A model generated the notes under the pieces. That model did no database searches. It saw nothing but the letters and a program-made list of their open reading frames with translations, and had not been told where the DNA came from. From NCBI RefSeq assembly GCF_018143015.1, contig NC_054751.1, forward strand, positions 31,009,847 to 31,073,846: a DNA stretch of 64,000 nucleotides. Direction: 5' to 3'. Of this stretch, positions 25,211 to 37,383 are shown piece by piece. A program made the position numbers and the translations under genes. The first letter of the stretch is position 1. Every line of letters starts with the position of its first letter. This DNA comes from Lytechinus variegatus (Eukaryota > Echinodermata > Echinoidea > Temnopleuroida > Toxopneustidae).

Positions 25211-28009
25211 ATGGTAAGAAGATAGTTATTTGTGCTCAATTGCCCATATTTAGATTCATATTTTTACGATTGATTTGTTGCAATTGTTATTTTGTATCGG
25301 GAAGCCTTAGTCAGTATTGTTGTTGGTGCGTAAAATGAGTGATTGACTAGCCGAGCCGAGGCCCAGGAGAGCTCACTTAGCCAGATGCTGGCCGGTCCCG
25401 CACATGCCGCGCCGGCACCTGGCTGGGGCCGCTAGACGGGACCCTTCCCGTATGCCGGCGGAGGCCTAACTTTAATTTTAGAATATATCTGTTGATGTTG
25501 GCAGGGTAAAAAAAGGAGAGATAAATTGTATTAAAATAAACACCCACCCAGTCCAAACTAGTGTATGTCAACAGAAATTCAGTATCGTGCCCTAGCTTGC
25601 CTAGGGCTAGGCTAGGGCATGTAGGGCCTGGCCCTGGCCTGGAGGAGTGGAGGCGTCTGGCATGTCTGGCATGTCTGGGCCAAGTCATATACTGTACTCT
25701 ACGTGTGGTCACTCCCGAGCTCCCCACTGACGCCTGGGACCCCAACCTATATTCCCCATGTACGGGTACAAAACCAGAAACTTTCGCCCCCGAGAATTCT
25801 AATTTTCCTCTAAAAGATCTAACCTTAAAACATGTACGTACATGTGGTCCAACTTCATTTCCAACATGTCTGCGATATTGATTTTATTTTTAAAGAAGAA
25901 TTCATTAAAAAAAACGAGAAATTTGTTATGAAAAGATGGGAAGAGCTTACGGCCGCATTTACGTCGCCATCTTGATTTCTTTGTCTTCCGCTTGGCGACA
26001 GCACGCAAATCATCGCGCAATTTGCGTGCTGTCGCCAAGCGGAAGACAAAGAAATCAATAAATAATACGTGCTAACTTTTTTTCTCTCATTCATCATTGC
26101 CACATTCTCAGCCATACTTTTTAGATCTTCTGCGGAAACTGAAACACAAGCATCAGAGGGAGCTTCGTGTTCTTCTCCTCGGCCTCGACAATGCCGGCAA
26201 GACAACCATTCTTAAAAATCTCTGCAAAGAGTCTTATGAGAACATATCACCAACGAAAGGGTTCAACATCAAAAGCGTTAAAAACAAAGACTGGAATCTA
26301 AATGTGTGGGATATAGGAGGTATGTAGCTTGATGTGATGACTTGCAGAGCAATATTCAAAGCTTAATGGGCGTGGTCAAAATGCTAAATGTTAAAGGCCA
26401 CATAGGTCATAATCTTGAAAATATCTTATTGTCATGAAAACTAAATGATCATTTATAGTTCCAATAGATGGGTGAGATTACACTGTCTTCATGATTGCAG
26501 TGATGATATGATTAGATTTTGGGAAATTTAAGATGTGAAGTGTGTTATATCTTCCAAATCTGGCAGAGGTTGGACCATGACTTTGTGTTGAGTGTTACTT
26601 TATCAGACATGTTTCACATTCATTTGTATCCAGAGTGGATTCAATTCAATTTCATGAATTTTGCAGAGAAAATGCCTCTGATTTGAGTTGCACACACATA
26701 TCATCCATATTTGAATTCAATTTCAAGTGCACTATCACTATAAATTTTCTTGAAAAAATCTCATTGCTTCTAATATCTAATACTTTTTGTATTCTGTATC
26801 TTTACATATAAAGTATGCCTGTATCGCCCTTTCTCAACTACTTAGCTTGAAAATATATGAGAGATACCGTAAGGGCACTAGTATTCAACCCGTTTGGAGA
26901 GTTTCCTCAAATATATATAAATATAGAATTTACCTGAATTTCAAACTCGTCTTATTTCCAAGAGCAAATGCTGGTTATTCTTTTTCCGATAGTTTTTTCT
27001 TCAACCAGTCAACTGTGTGCGCGGGTGATCGAATTATACGGCGATGGTTTTCGGCATTAGTATTCAACCTAGCGATGAAAGATGGCCCTGTCTCTCAATC
27101 TGCCCTTGTCCCATCCGAATATGGACTAGACCATTTGAGATGAGACCAAACAGGGAATTAATCAAAGTCAGAGACTTACATAGATCTAATTTAGCAATCT
27201 AAACCCTTTTGAGATTCGCTATCCTTACTAGGTTGAATACTAGTGCCATTCAGTGCAAAGGCCATTGCCGCATAATTCGATCCTCCGCGCATACAGTCGA
27301 CAAATTGATAAAGAAAATACCGACAACAGATTAGCCTGGAAATAACAAAATTATGAAATTAAGATAAATTCCCTATTTCTAAATATTTGGGAGAATATGC
27401 CAAAATCTTTGAATTATGTCGGGTTGAATACTAGTGCCCATACGGTACACTGAGCAGAAAAGTCGAAGCCAGTATCCTTACTGCTTTCTCATCTTCTCTT
27501 TCATGTAAACAGGGCAGAGGAAGATTAGACCGTACTGGAGGAATTACTTTGAAAACACTGACGTTTTGATATATGTGATAGACAGTGCAGACAGAACAAG
27601 ATTTGACGAAGCAGGCGAGGTGAGTTAGTCCTTTCAAATCTATCCTTCATAATGCAGTTTTCACAGCAGATATATTTATATGAATATAATACTAATAATA
27701 AACGATTTGCAGAGCACAGCTTTTATATGGATATATTCAGCGGCACTTGTTCAGAGCTCTTTTAACCTATGTCTACACAGCATATTTTCCTAACTAAAGA
27801 GATATGTTTTTAATTTTGATTTGAAGAGAGCCAAGGATGGAGAGCTTCTATAAAGTAAATAAAGTTACACAGATAACGTGTGGTTCATCAGTACTTTATT
27901 GATGAACTGATGAACCACACGTTAATTGTGTAACTTTATTCATTTTATTTCATGCTCTGCCTCATCACAGACATCGAGCACTCTTAATTACAAGGATAGC
28001 ATTCACCAA

Positions 28010-28043
<34 letters not shown>

Positions 28044-29402
28044 TATATATGTATATATAAATGAAAAAAGTAAATAAAACCAAACTACTACATATGTTTC
28101 CATCCCTCTTTAGGAATTCAGTGAACTACTAGAGGAAGAGAAGTTACAGGGAGTGCCTGTGTTGGTGTTTGCAAACAAGCAAGACCTGGTGGGAGCCGCT
28201 TCGGCTTCTGATCTCTCCGACTCTGACAATTTGAATTTACAAATACTTCGAAACAGATCGTGGCAAATTCAAGCCTGTTCTGCGCAGACAGGGGAAGGCC
28301 TAGAGGTAAAGTCGCTTCTAGATTTTCATCTTTAACTTTCATTGAGAAGAATAATATACTTTCTCTTTAGGAGGTGGAGACTAGTCTGCAGCAACAGACC
28401 ATTGGTTTTTGCAATGAGCATAGTGCGTAATGCCGAGTCTGAAGTAGTGAGACTAGATTCAGTATATTGTACTTTGGCTGCCTATTCGACACAGACAGAA
28501 TGTGTGGAGTGTCGTCTTCACTCTAGACATAGTATAATTGGTAAAGTGTCAAATTTGAGTCTGTGTTTGGAGACTGAGTAGACACCATACTCTTCTATGA
28601 AAGCAAGTGAAAAGGGTTCTTTTGGAATGGAAATGTCGAGCCTCTTTTGCAAACTTTGGAGTGTTAGAGTTTACAGTTTGAGAATGAATCACTTTTCTTC
28701 CTTGTGTATATTTTCCTTGATTGTAAACTAGTCTAATGTGGAAATAACATCTTGCTTAATAGACAGTGTAATAATTGTTGAATTCATTTCCTTTATTCGA
28801 ATTTTATAATATGAGATACGCGTATCTGAATTTTAGATTATATTATGCAATTGAAAGTATTTATCCCCTAGTGATCATATTACTGCAAGAAAAATCATGA
28901 AATAAGGTAAAACATTGATGGATATTCCCATTCAATGAATTTATTTGTGCATTACCTATCATTAGTTGCAATTATTACATGATGAATTCTTACAGAATCC
29001 AATAAAATGATCACCCAAGTGCCAGTTTGCATAAATAAATATGTGCCAAACTAAGGATTCTGGAAGAAATTGTTTCATTGCTAACTTAAACCCAAATAAG
29101 CTTGGGATTCAAGCAAATTTTGGGGTCCTTTTCTAAGCAATGATAGTACACGGTGTGCTATGTGCTATTCTGTGTTGGCAATCTACAGTAGGGTCGTTTT
29201 CAGTTTAGATTTCACGATTTGACAAAGTTCAATCTAGGTAACTTCACCAGATCTTAATCTACCATGATATAGCGACATTTAATCTTCATTTTACATACAT
29301 GTGAAAATCAGTGTTTTCTCCAACTACCTTCATTTATCTTTAATCTGTCCCAAACAGGCAGGGTTAACGTGGGTTATGAAGACGGTGAACAGCAAAAAGT
29401 AA
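25211..29402 (+). CDS. ARL3: ADP-ribosylation factor-like protein 3, copy 2 (spliced, 184 aa)
   Basis: Coding exons: 25211-25213 (ATG, followed by GTAAGA), 26112-26319, 27513-27619, 28114-28305 and 29358-29402 (TAA). Exons 2, 3 and 4 have exactly the same lengths (208, 107, 192) and phases as in copy 1. Motifs: [26 protein letters not shown] and CSA are intact, so it should bind and hydrolyse GTP. Hand alignment to copy 1 gives about 69% identity. Differences cluster in the N-terminal helix ([14 protein letters not shown]), the interswitch loop (KNKDWN against ASGGIN) and residues 98-118. The tail is [13 protein letters not shown]. Copy 2 is closer to human ARL3 in several places ([12 protein letters not shown] type residues, LLEEEKL). 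The ATG-only first exon is inferred from the donor and the shared promoter block. Confidence 0.9.
25972..26058. repeat. Perfect inverted repeat (39-bp arms, 9-base loop)
   Basis: Arms at 25972-26010 and 26020-26058 are exact reverse complements; the loop is catcgcgca. The arms contain cgcttggcgacagcacgc and its complement. It sits in intron 1 of ARL3 copy 2, 53 bp before the exon 2 acceptor, so the nascent RNA would form a long stem close to the branch-point region. Confidence 0.93.
26865..27447. mobile_element. TA-flanked MITE with ccgtaagggcactagt ends
   Basis: Left end taccgtaagggcactagtat, right end its inverted match with ctagtgcccatacggta. The TA dinucleotides at each edge fit a Tc1/mariner-type target duplication. 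The motif ctagtattcaacc occurs at both ends and again inside at about 27054 and, inverted, at about 27228, with gatcgaattatacggcg also in both orientations. This suggests an element inserted within a related one. In intron 2 of ARL3 copy 2. Confidence 0.78.
27858..27940. repeat. Hairpin with about 34-bp arms
   Basis: The left arm includes aataaagttacacagataac then gtgtggttcatcag; the right arm is the reverse complement with a few mismatches in the middle; the loop is about 15 bases. In intron 3 of ARL3 copy 2. Confidence 0.85.
28016..28055. repeat. (AT)n microsatellite
   Basis: Simple AT dinucleotide tract in intron 3 of ARL3 copy 2, just upstream of exon 4. Confidence 0.9.
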
Positions 29403-29763
29403 AGAGCATCCAGCATTTAGCCCTTTTATACCAGGTTGGTCGCACCATTCTAGGAGAGAGCGTTCTCCCTATTCCATGCTGCCATCCACAATGGTAAGAT
29501 ATTTGGTTAGCTCCTGTTAGAAGAACACATTCAGGATATTGTTGTGATCTTCAGGTTGGACTCGCTATCTTTCCTGTGCATATGAAGCAATTGCCAGCCA
29601 AAGACTTTAAAGATGACAATCACTGCCCTTGGCTTCGTAATGAATATCAGCTCCCATAATGCAACGGTGGATTACCTCGCCAGACTTATGATATCGGTCG
29701 TCATGCCATGTCTGCAGTCACTGCCATGGTTTGATATCTGTGGGACGTTGCAAGGAACTTTTG

Positions 29764-30490
29764 TTGGGTCAGATGCATAAAAAGTAGCAACTGCTGTTGC
29801 TAGGCTTTTGCTTGATTCCGTATGCAAAAAAATGAGCAAGCAAACGCTTTTGGTAATAAGTTCAAGCAATTACCTACTTTCTGTTAGCATTTGCTTGACT
29901 ATTAATCTATTTGCTTAAAAGCGTATGCATGCATAAAGCTAACTTGTTGCTTGTGCATTTAAGCACTTGCTTGGGTTTTCAAGCTCCGTCAGAGTAGCTT
30001 GAGCGTCTGCTTGATCAGGGCATTTGCATTTTATAGTCATATTTATGCACCTAGGAGAGAACCCCCAAAGGGTACAGTAGCCTTCATGTACATGTTTTCT
30101 TCCTTCTTAACGTGAATCTATTGCCAAAGTACATTAATTCATTAAATGGAAACAAGTTAGACGAATAGTTTGATATCACGTCCAAGGGAAAAAGTGTAAC
30201 ATGAGAGAAAAGGCATATTTTGAACTGCCATATCAGGTAACGACTTACATTCGAGTCCTGCCTTTGTTCTGCAAGTTGTTTACCCCAGCATGACGTTGCT
30301 ATTGTTCAATCCGCTAGCAATATTGCTTTCTGAAGGCAAGACAAGGGTCTAAGCCCAGGCAAAGGGTTATGCATACGAAATGAAGCAGTTGCTACATGTA
30401 AGTCTTGATCTTTTGCTTGGCTGGCAATTGCTCGTGCTTGCAGCAATTACTTGAATGTAATAATTGCTACTTCTTATGCATATGACCCAA
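29764..30490. mobile_element. 727-bp MITE with ttgggtcagatgcat ends
   Basis: Left end ttgggtcagatgcataaaaa then gtagcaa; the right end is the inverted match, ttgctacttcttatgcatat then gacccaa. The inside is rich in gcttgc/gcaagc motifs on both strands. It begins about 360 bp after the ARL3 copy 2 stop. Confidence 0.75.
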
Positions 30491-30689
30491 TGACTAGCAA
30501 TCAATCATGACTTTTGCAATCAATCACTAATTTGCAATTGATAGTATGCTTCTTGCAATAGAAAATATGAATTGATTACACTGTATTTAATTATTGATAA
30601 TGCAATGAAAATTTGCGATCAACCGTAAATAAGTTTGTTACTACTTGGTCTTTATCCAAGAGGCTTGAAATACATTTATGTGTAACCAG

Positions 30690-30871
30690 GTGGGTGTTAC
30701 ATGAGGCTGTTCGTGTAAGTTAAGAGCGATCTTAAGAACGACTGGTGATCCCTACGCGCTGAATAATCACCAATGAACATTTAATAGTGAATATCATTTC
30801 CCACAAGAAAGGATCACCAGTCGTTCTTAAAGTCACTCTTAAATGACGAATAGCTTCATGTAACGGCCCCC
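30690..30871. mobile_element. Short MITE with ttacatgaagct ends
   Basis: Inverted arms: gtgttacatgaggctgttcg with agagcgatcttaagaacgac and ctggtgatcc, matched on the right by ggatcaccagtcgttcttaa and tagcttcatgtaacggcccc. About 65-bp arms with mismatches. Confidence 0.8.
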
Positions 30872-31833
30872 AGGTCCATTTCTGGCTGTTTCTTGGGCAG
30901 AAATTTCATGAGGTATGTCTGTGGCTCTTGTGATGGGGGGGAGGGGGTGTAGTTGAGCCTATGATATTTTTTCATGTAGGCACTTGAAAGAAAACAGACA
31001 TTTCTTGGAATTAAAAAAGAAGATAATGAAAAGAGAGAGGTCTGGGACTATAGATCTATGATACCTTGATACCCCTTTTACAGACCTGCCAACTAGTATG
31101 TTTTTTGGCGTATGTAGTACGTTTTTGCAACCAAAACACGGCAGTACATTTTTTCTTTAAAGAATATGTTTTTTTTTAACAAAATCATAATTTTCTTGAG
31201 AAAATCATCTCTATATGTCTCTAGATAAAAAAAATATATCAAAAACTTACACAAATATGGTTATTAGATCAATGTAATTTCAAGTAACTTGTTTTTTTTT
31301 CCAATCATTTTGTTAAAACCAGGGTGAGATATGTATGTTTCAATGGGTTTTTTTTCATCTGCAAGAGCAGTGACAATTTTAGCTTACATACAGCTTGTGT
31401 GCCGCGATGGGTGAGTGCGCCAGGCATTTTATTATGAAATGCACTTTTGGGGGAAAAATAGTTTTTTTAATCACAAAGTACAATTTTTCATTCCCAGAGG
31501 TTGGCAGGTCTACTTGTAGGACCTGGTGAAATGAAAATAAAAATGATGTCACTAGAAAGAAAGCCATCTTGCCTGCACCCTCCTTTATCAAATATTCTGG
31601 TGCCACTCCTGAAAGGCATTGGTATCTTTCATTCATTTGAAACTATCTACCATCTATCTTTATGCAAAAATGAAAAAACAACGAATCTATTTTCTGAGAA
31701 TGATGAAAAATATCCACATTGATAAAACCATTCTTGTCTTGCTGCGTCAGGTTCTCTTACAGAGCATATTGAGTTAAAACATGCTATATAATTTTGGAAA
31801 TGGTAAAAAGAAAGAAGGGTCTTGATTAGATCA

Positions 31834-31990
31834 GGGCGCCGTAACACAAAGGTTAGGGATTAATCGCAAAATGAAATGACTAATCAAGATCATCGTTGCA
31901 TGCGCATTTTGCTAAGTAGACTGACTATGAACCAATCAGAATTGTCCTTTGACATTAGCGATTAATCGCTAACCTTTGTGTTACGGGAAC
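31834..31990. mobile_element. Short MITE with gtaacacaaaggttag ends
   Basis: Left gccgtaacacaaaggttagg then gattaatcgc; right gcgattaatcgctaaccttt then gtgttacggg. About 35-bp arms. Confidence 0.8.
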
Positions 31991-31992
31991 CA

Positions 31993-32157
31993 GGGGACTG
32001 TTTCATGAAAGTTGTCAGCACTAACAATTTGTCTTTCTCCGACAGTTACCATAGTAACAGTCAGAGGCCAGTGCTTCTCAGCCAATCAAAAGCAAGGATT
32101 TCATTAAAATAGCACTGACAATTTAGTCAGTGCTGACATCTTTCATGAAACACCAAC
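31993..32157. mobile_element. Short MITE with gtttcatgaaag ends
   Basis: Left gactgtttcatgaaagttgt then cagcact; right agtgctgacatctttcatga then aacacc. It directly abuts the previous element. The internal ccatagtaac and ccaatca motifs are shared with 41890-42047. Confidence 0.75.
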
Positions 32158-34599
32158 CAGGTGAGACGAGTGGCACAAAGAGCTGGAGTGGTTGGAAAAG
32201 ATCAGCCTGGTTTAGACTGTCTCTTTGAACAGAGTGTGTTGTCAAAAACTACCAAAATCATGAAAGATCAAAGCCATCCTCTCAATACCCAATATTCATT
32301 CAATCGATCTGGAATCCATTAAAATGTCCCACGAACTAATAGGTCGCACTTCCGCGGTTCCACCAATTAATCTTTCGTTCCAAACTCTATTCACTTGCAT
32401 AATCAACTTCCCACAATAGTTACAACTACTGTACTTAACTGCACACCATCTGAATTCTCATGATAATAATAAAACAATGTAATAATAACAATAGTATGAA
32501 TGAAATAATAATGATAATAATAGCTGTACTGAATATTATATTGACATAAATATACCTATTTCTTGTTTCATAGATATGTATAACATAATGATAACGTACA
32601 GGATAAATAAGAATCCTTTTTCAACATGAATGCCATGATTTCTGGTGAAGAATCATACTTATATTTGTCTGTTTACATGTGTTTTTCACTATCTCTTTCT
32701 ATGTTCTCACATCCTCTATGTGTGTTTCATATATGTTTGTAATGCTGGTGCAAAGCACATTTCCATGAACTTGGACTACAATAAATATGAACATTTTTGT
32801 GAATTTTACCATATTTTCAGGAAATCTAAATCAAAATAGTACATTTTACATTCAGTTTGTTGACAAAGACTGTTGTTCCATATTAAATGACAAAGTTTTG
32901 ATCAGTGCCAAATATTTGTTCATATATAATTTGGGGCAATTATTAATGTGGTTATTTAGTCTATTTGAGAGGATGAAGTGGTCAAACTAGTGAATATCTT
33001 TGAAGCTATTTTATTGATATTGTAAACATACTGTTAATACTTCATTAATATTTTTATGATTTATATTACTTATTAGCCATTTCAACATTTGATTTTGGGG
33101 ATCATTTTACCTGCCTCTTTTTTATCTAAATTGAGGGAATAGTTAAAAAATATGCCATCTTTCTTAGAATCGATGTACAGTTTATGCATAATTATTTTGA
33201 TAAGCATTTGAATATTTTTTTGTTGTTTTTTTGGTGATATTTATGTACACCGAACTTGCATGAAACGTTATCACCTTGAGTTACATATCCGTCTCATTGA
33301 ATCATAATTGTAGATAACATAATGGATATTGATCTGATATTTTAGTATGTAAAGAATAAAGAGGTATGCAACTATGACAGATGGCAAGCACTGCAGATAC
33401 ACATACATGTACGGTAGCTCTAATTATAGTATACCGGTATTCAAAACAAATTTTTCATAGAACTATGAGATAGCAGATGTGGCAACCAAGATTTTATGTT
33501 TTACTTGTACTTTCATATAAATACCAAAAGAGTGCTTACTTTGAAAGTGGTGTGAAAAAAATGTCCCTATTTATATGTGCAAAAGAGAGAGGTGACTATA
33601 TCACTTGTATTTTTTAGTACTTAATTTTATCATTTCATTCATTTCAATTTTTCATAAGGTATGAATGATCAGGCGACTCATCATATTTTAGCAACGTATT
33701 ATTGTAGCCAAAATTGGAATGATTTTTAAGAAATAAACAAATACTTCATTTCATACAATGCAAAACATCAGGTGTTTTGAAATGTCGATTGGATAAATGG
33801 TTAATACCTCTGTGAAAAAGTACGTGTACATGGCTATAGCCATGAGTGTCGATGCACAATGATTTTGGGGGAAAATGCTATTTGTTCAAATGTTTATTTA
33901 AAGATTCCTTTTAGTTGCATAAAAAATTATGAATTCTGAATATTGGTCACTTTGCAATCAGTGATAAATAGGTACATAGTAGTTGGTGTAATTTTCCCAA
34001 GGAAGTGGAAGATGTGCAGTGCATACATCTAGTCATGGGCAGATTCAGTACAGCACCCTTTTAAAGTAGGGGGGGGATGATGTGAAACAATATACCCCCC
34101 CCCACTGCTTGAATCTTTTATTCTTTTACAGTGTATCTATTGCATCTTGTGTATGTACATGTGTACGTATATGTGTTGAATTTATTTTTAATCAAAGATG
34201 GATGTATTGTTAGAGAACTTCTGATTTATTTATGAAGTGATGAAGATGGACAATGTAAAGCACCATGGCCCGTATTCTGAACCGAGGTTTGATCTGAAAT
34301 CTGGTCTTAAGTTGTGGTGTAACCATGGATATAGCCAATTTGGGACACAAATCTCTACAGTACAAATTTCGATTTATGACCTCATCTGTCACACAAGTCA
34401 TCCAACTGTCTGGGAACAATTAGTAGAATTACATGTCGTTTTCTTGGCCATTGTACCATAAAGGCACTAGTGAACATGACAAATTTGCAATATTATCAAC
34501 AAAATTATGGTTTTTCCCTCTTCCCGTAATTTTAGTACAGTGTTAGACCTTTGTCTATAAACTTAGAGTGAACTTCAGAAGGCAGATCTATAAGATACT

Positions 34600-34848
34600 A
34601 CACTCTAAACAGAGATAAAATTCAGTTACCCAATATTGGGTAGAAAGGGAACTTATGCTGGATAAAAAGGGAATATGCATGACTTGTTTGCTTGGTAATT
34701 TTTCCCTCAATATTGGGCAAAATGCATGTTTGAAGGTACATTTGAATGCAACATTGAATAAAATTTACAAAATATTTGGTATCTTTTTACCCAACAAACA
34801 TGCATGTTGCCATTTTACCCAATGTAAACCTTTTTTTTAAGAGTGTAA
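34600..34848. mobile_element. Element with acactcta ends and cccaatattgggta repeats
   Basis: The left end is actacactctaaac and the right end is the inverted match, ttaagagtgtaac. Inside are tacccaatattgggta-type palindromes and ttacccaa motifs. The internal theme resembles 51931-52675. Confidence 0.6.
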
Positions 34849-36558
34849 CAGTTTAGAAAATTATGTATTCTTAAAGTTACAAAATTTCACAATGTTTCTG
34901 AATCAGTGAATGTATTCGTAAGAGTGAGTTTGATGTATATTTCTTTTAATATGTATTTATATTGAAATTCAAGTAATGATTCTTCATATTTTATTTCTTC
35001 ATTTCACCAAGAAATAAAAGAGCTTTGTAGCCAATATACATTAGTTGGAAGGTTTTCTATTGTGCAAGAATTTATGTGTCATACAGCGCTAGTTCATTTA
35101 CAATTATGGCTTATGCTTCTTGGTCTCGGCTTTTGTCCGGGGGGGGGGGGGGGGGGGGTGAGGTTTTCGCAGAGATACAGAGTTCAGCAATTATTTTCAA
35201 TGCTTTGTGTATCACACATGCACTGATATACAAACGGGGTGGGGGGACTTTGAAAAGTTATGGATCCCCACAATTATTCACGACCAAGAAATAAAAATGG
35301 AGAAAAAAAGGTAAGGAAAAGGGCGAAATATACTATTTTCTGAATATCATGAACTGTTGGTCATTCTCTTCACTCATAGCTTTTTAAATTTTTTTAGGAA
35401 CTTTGCCCCGTACGTCATGTCATGTCTGGTCCCCCTCAAAGATTTTGGCTCATTGTGCAGCACAAATGTAAACTTGTGTGAACTACATTCATATAAATAA
35501 TTCTGCCAAAACAGCCAGTAGCACTCGAAAGTTTTATTTTCATTTATTGTTTTCTGCATTTTTTTCATGAACGACATTAACAAAGAAAATACAGTTGACA
35601 GAGTATGTAACAAAAATTATTTATATTCAAGAGATATTTTTGGGAAAAAAGTGTTTAAAAGGTTACAAGGGTTCTGGTTCCTAGCGCTCTTCGATCATTG
35701 CCCAGGAACTCGATCTAATTTTGTGATTTTGAAACAACAATTCTAATTGGCTCCTGGATAGTGTTCGGAACAAATTGCTGATGTCACTATGATCTCGATT
35801 GGTCATTGTCATTGAGCAATATACCTTATGCATGAATGATGTCCTCACGCAGCCATCTTAGAGGCTGAAGCCATTGCCTTGCATGCCTTTGTGATCTGCA
35901 GCTGGCGCATCTCTGACAACTCGCTTTACATAAATTCCTATATCCTCTGAGGGAGGGCGCTATGATATTATGACGGCATGGACGTGCATGTAAATCATGT
36001 CATTTCTTTGTCAGCTAGACATCTTGGGTATGCTTCATTAAGTATCTTACCAGTTATTTTTACCAACAAACTTGCTCTGAACCAATCAGATGCAAGAATT
36101 TCAGTGGCTTATTACAAATAGTGAAAAAAAAATCTTTTTACAAAATGCTGTCAGTTCCTTGAAGCAGGGGGAGAGGGAGGGGGGATACATACCCTGATAA
36201 ATGGCTCTTATAAATGTGATGTTACAGTGTTCTATTTCATTGCCATATTCAAGACTGTTTATAATATTGTTTAGACAGGGGCGGATCCAGAATTTTCAAA
36301 AGTGGGGCAAATTTTTCGGGGGAAAATTTTGACATGCAGAAAAGAAAAGGTTTTCAACCACAAATGAAGGAAATTTCGTACCCGTAAAAATTGACAAGCA
36401 AAAAAAAACAAACTTTTTAAATATGTACCCGGTAGGATGGGAAAGATATTTCATGTTTTATTTTGCCAGCGCCATAATGAGGCTGCGATAAATGCAAGGA
36501 ATGCTCCCCAGGGAATGGAAATTGTGCACTTTTGTGCAGGATTGAAATGAATCCAATG

Positions 36559-36645
36559 ACCAGGTAATAATATGCTGTAAAGCGCTTTGAGCCGTTCTGG
36601 GAAAAGCGCTTTATAAAAATTGGCTATTATTATTGTTATAATGGC
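36559..36645 (+). mobile_element. 3' tail fragment of a LINE/SINE
   Basis: taaagcgctttgag, then aaaagcgctttataaaa and a ttattattattg tail. This is the familiar 3' end shared by CR1/L2-like LINEs and their SINEs. Only the tail is present. Confidence 0.6.
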
Positions 36646-37129
36646 ATTTTTACATTACAAATTTTTATTTTACTTCTCAAAAGATTTAAATTCACATCTT
36701 TTAGATTTATATTCAAATCAACAAGATTTAAATCTAAATCTAATATTCGGCTGGTCACTATTCACAGCCAATCTGGATTTATTTTCAATCCTTGGAATTT
36801 AGAGTGTACTTTGCAAAAAAAATGTATATTAATAAACCAAATTCTGCTTATTTCAACTTCAGCCACTGCAAGTAAATCTCATTGAAAACCCCATTTGGTT
36901 TGGCTTCCAAACTCCAGCCATTCATGACATATAATATGTTCATAATTTTTTTTGTCCACATTTTTAAACCGGTTTCGGTTTGTTCGGACAACAAACCGAA
37001 ATGGAAAGTCGTTTGAGGAAAGGTGAAAATCGGCAACGTAATAAATTTTAACAATAATATATGGTAAAAAGAGAAGTTTCATTTTTTTTAATATACACAA
37101 CAATTATGATTGATGCATTTTTTTTGTCT

Positions 37130-37275
37130 CGCCTGCGTATGCATGGTGAAACTAGCCGGCGTCGTCAACATTGAAATCTTAACCGAGGTTAAAGTTTTTT
37201 CAGTGTCATCAGATCTTTCTGAGAAAGTATGGACCTAAGACATGAAACTTTAACATAATTATTCAGGTCATGTAT
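37130..37275 (+). mobile_element. Fragment of the 55584-56704 element family
   Basis: Starts ttttgtctcgcctgcgtatg then gccggcgtcgtcaacat, followed by aaatcttaaccgaggttaa and agtatggacctaagacatga. This is the same order as at the start of the tandem-repeat element at 55584, but with one unit only. It lies about 110 bp downstream of the cystine-knot gene stop (minus strand). Confidence 0.65.
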
Positions 37276-37383
37276 AAATATATACATTATACACCTTTTT
37301 TATGATGGTGTAGCGTTTCGCATTCATTTGAACGCCTCCATATAATATGTATCTTTTGAAGGGAAAATCGGTAAATGTACAAA

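Larger units (their letters stand above)
29403..36558. other. Intergenic region after ARL3 copy 2
   Basis: No gene recognised. AT-rich, with MITEs at 29764-30490, 30690-30871, 31834-31990, 31993-32157 and 34600-34848. There are G runs near 30937, 34070 and 35140, and a ggggcggatccaga-type repeat fragment at 36283-36440. Several AATAAA motifs occur (for example near 31533 and 32469), but none can be assigned to the ARL3 transcript with confidence. Confidence 0.4.

Noticed and set aside
25377-25881. GC-rich overlapping frames of 106-122 codons on both strands in ARL3 copy 2 intron 1
   Set aside because: Both strands are open because of local GC content and ctaggc-type repeats; no motif or splice context.
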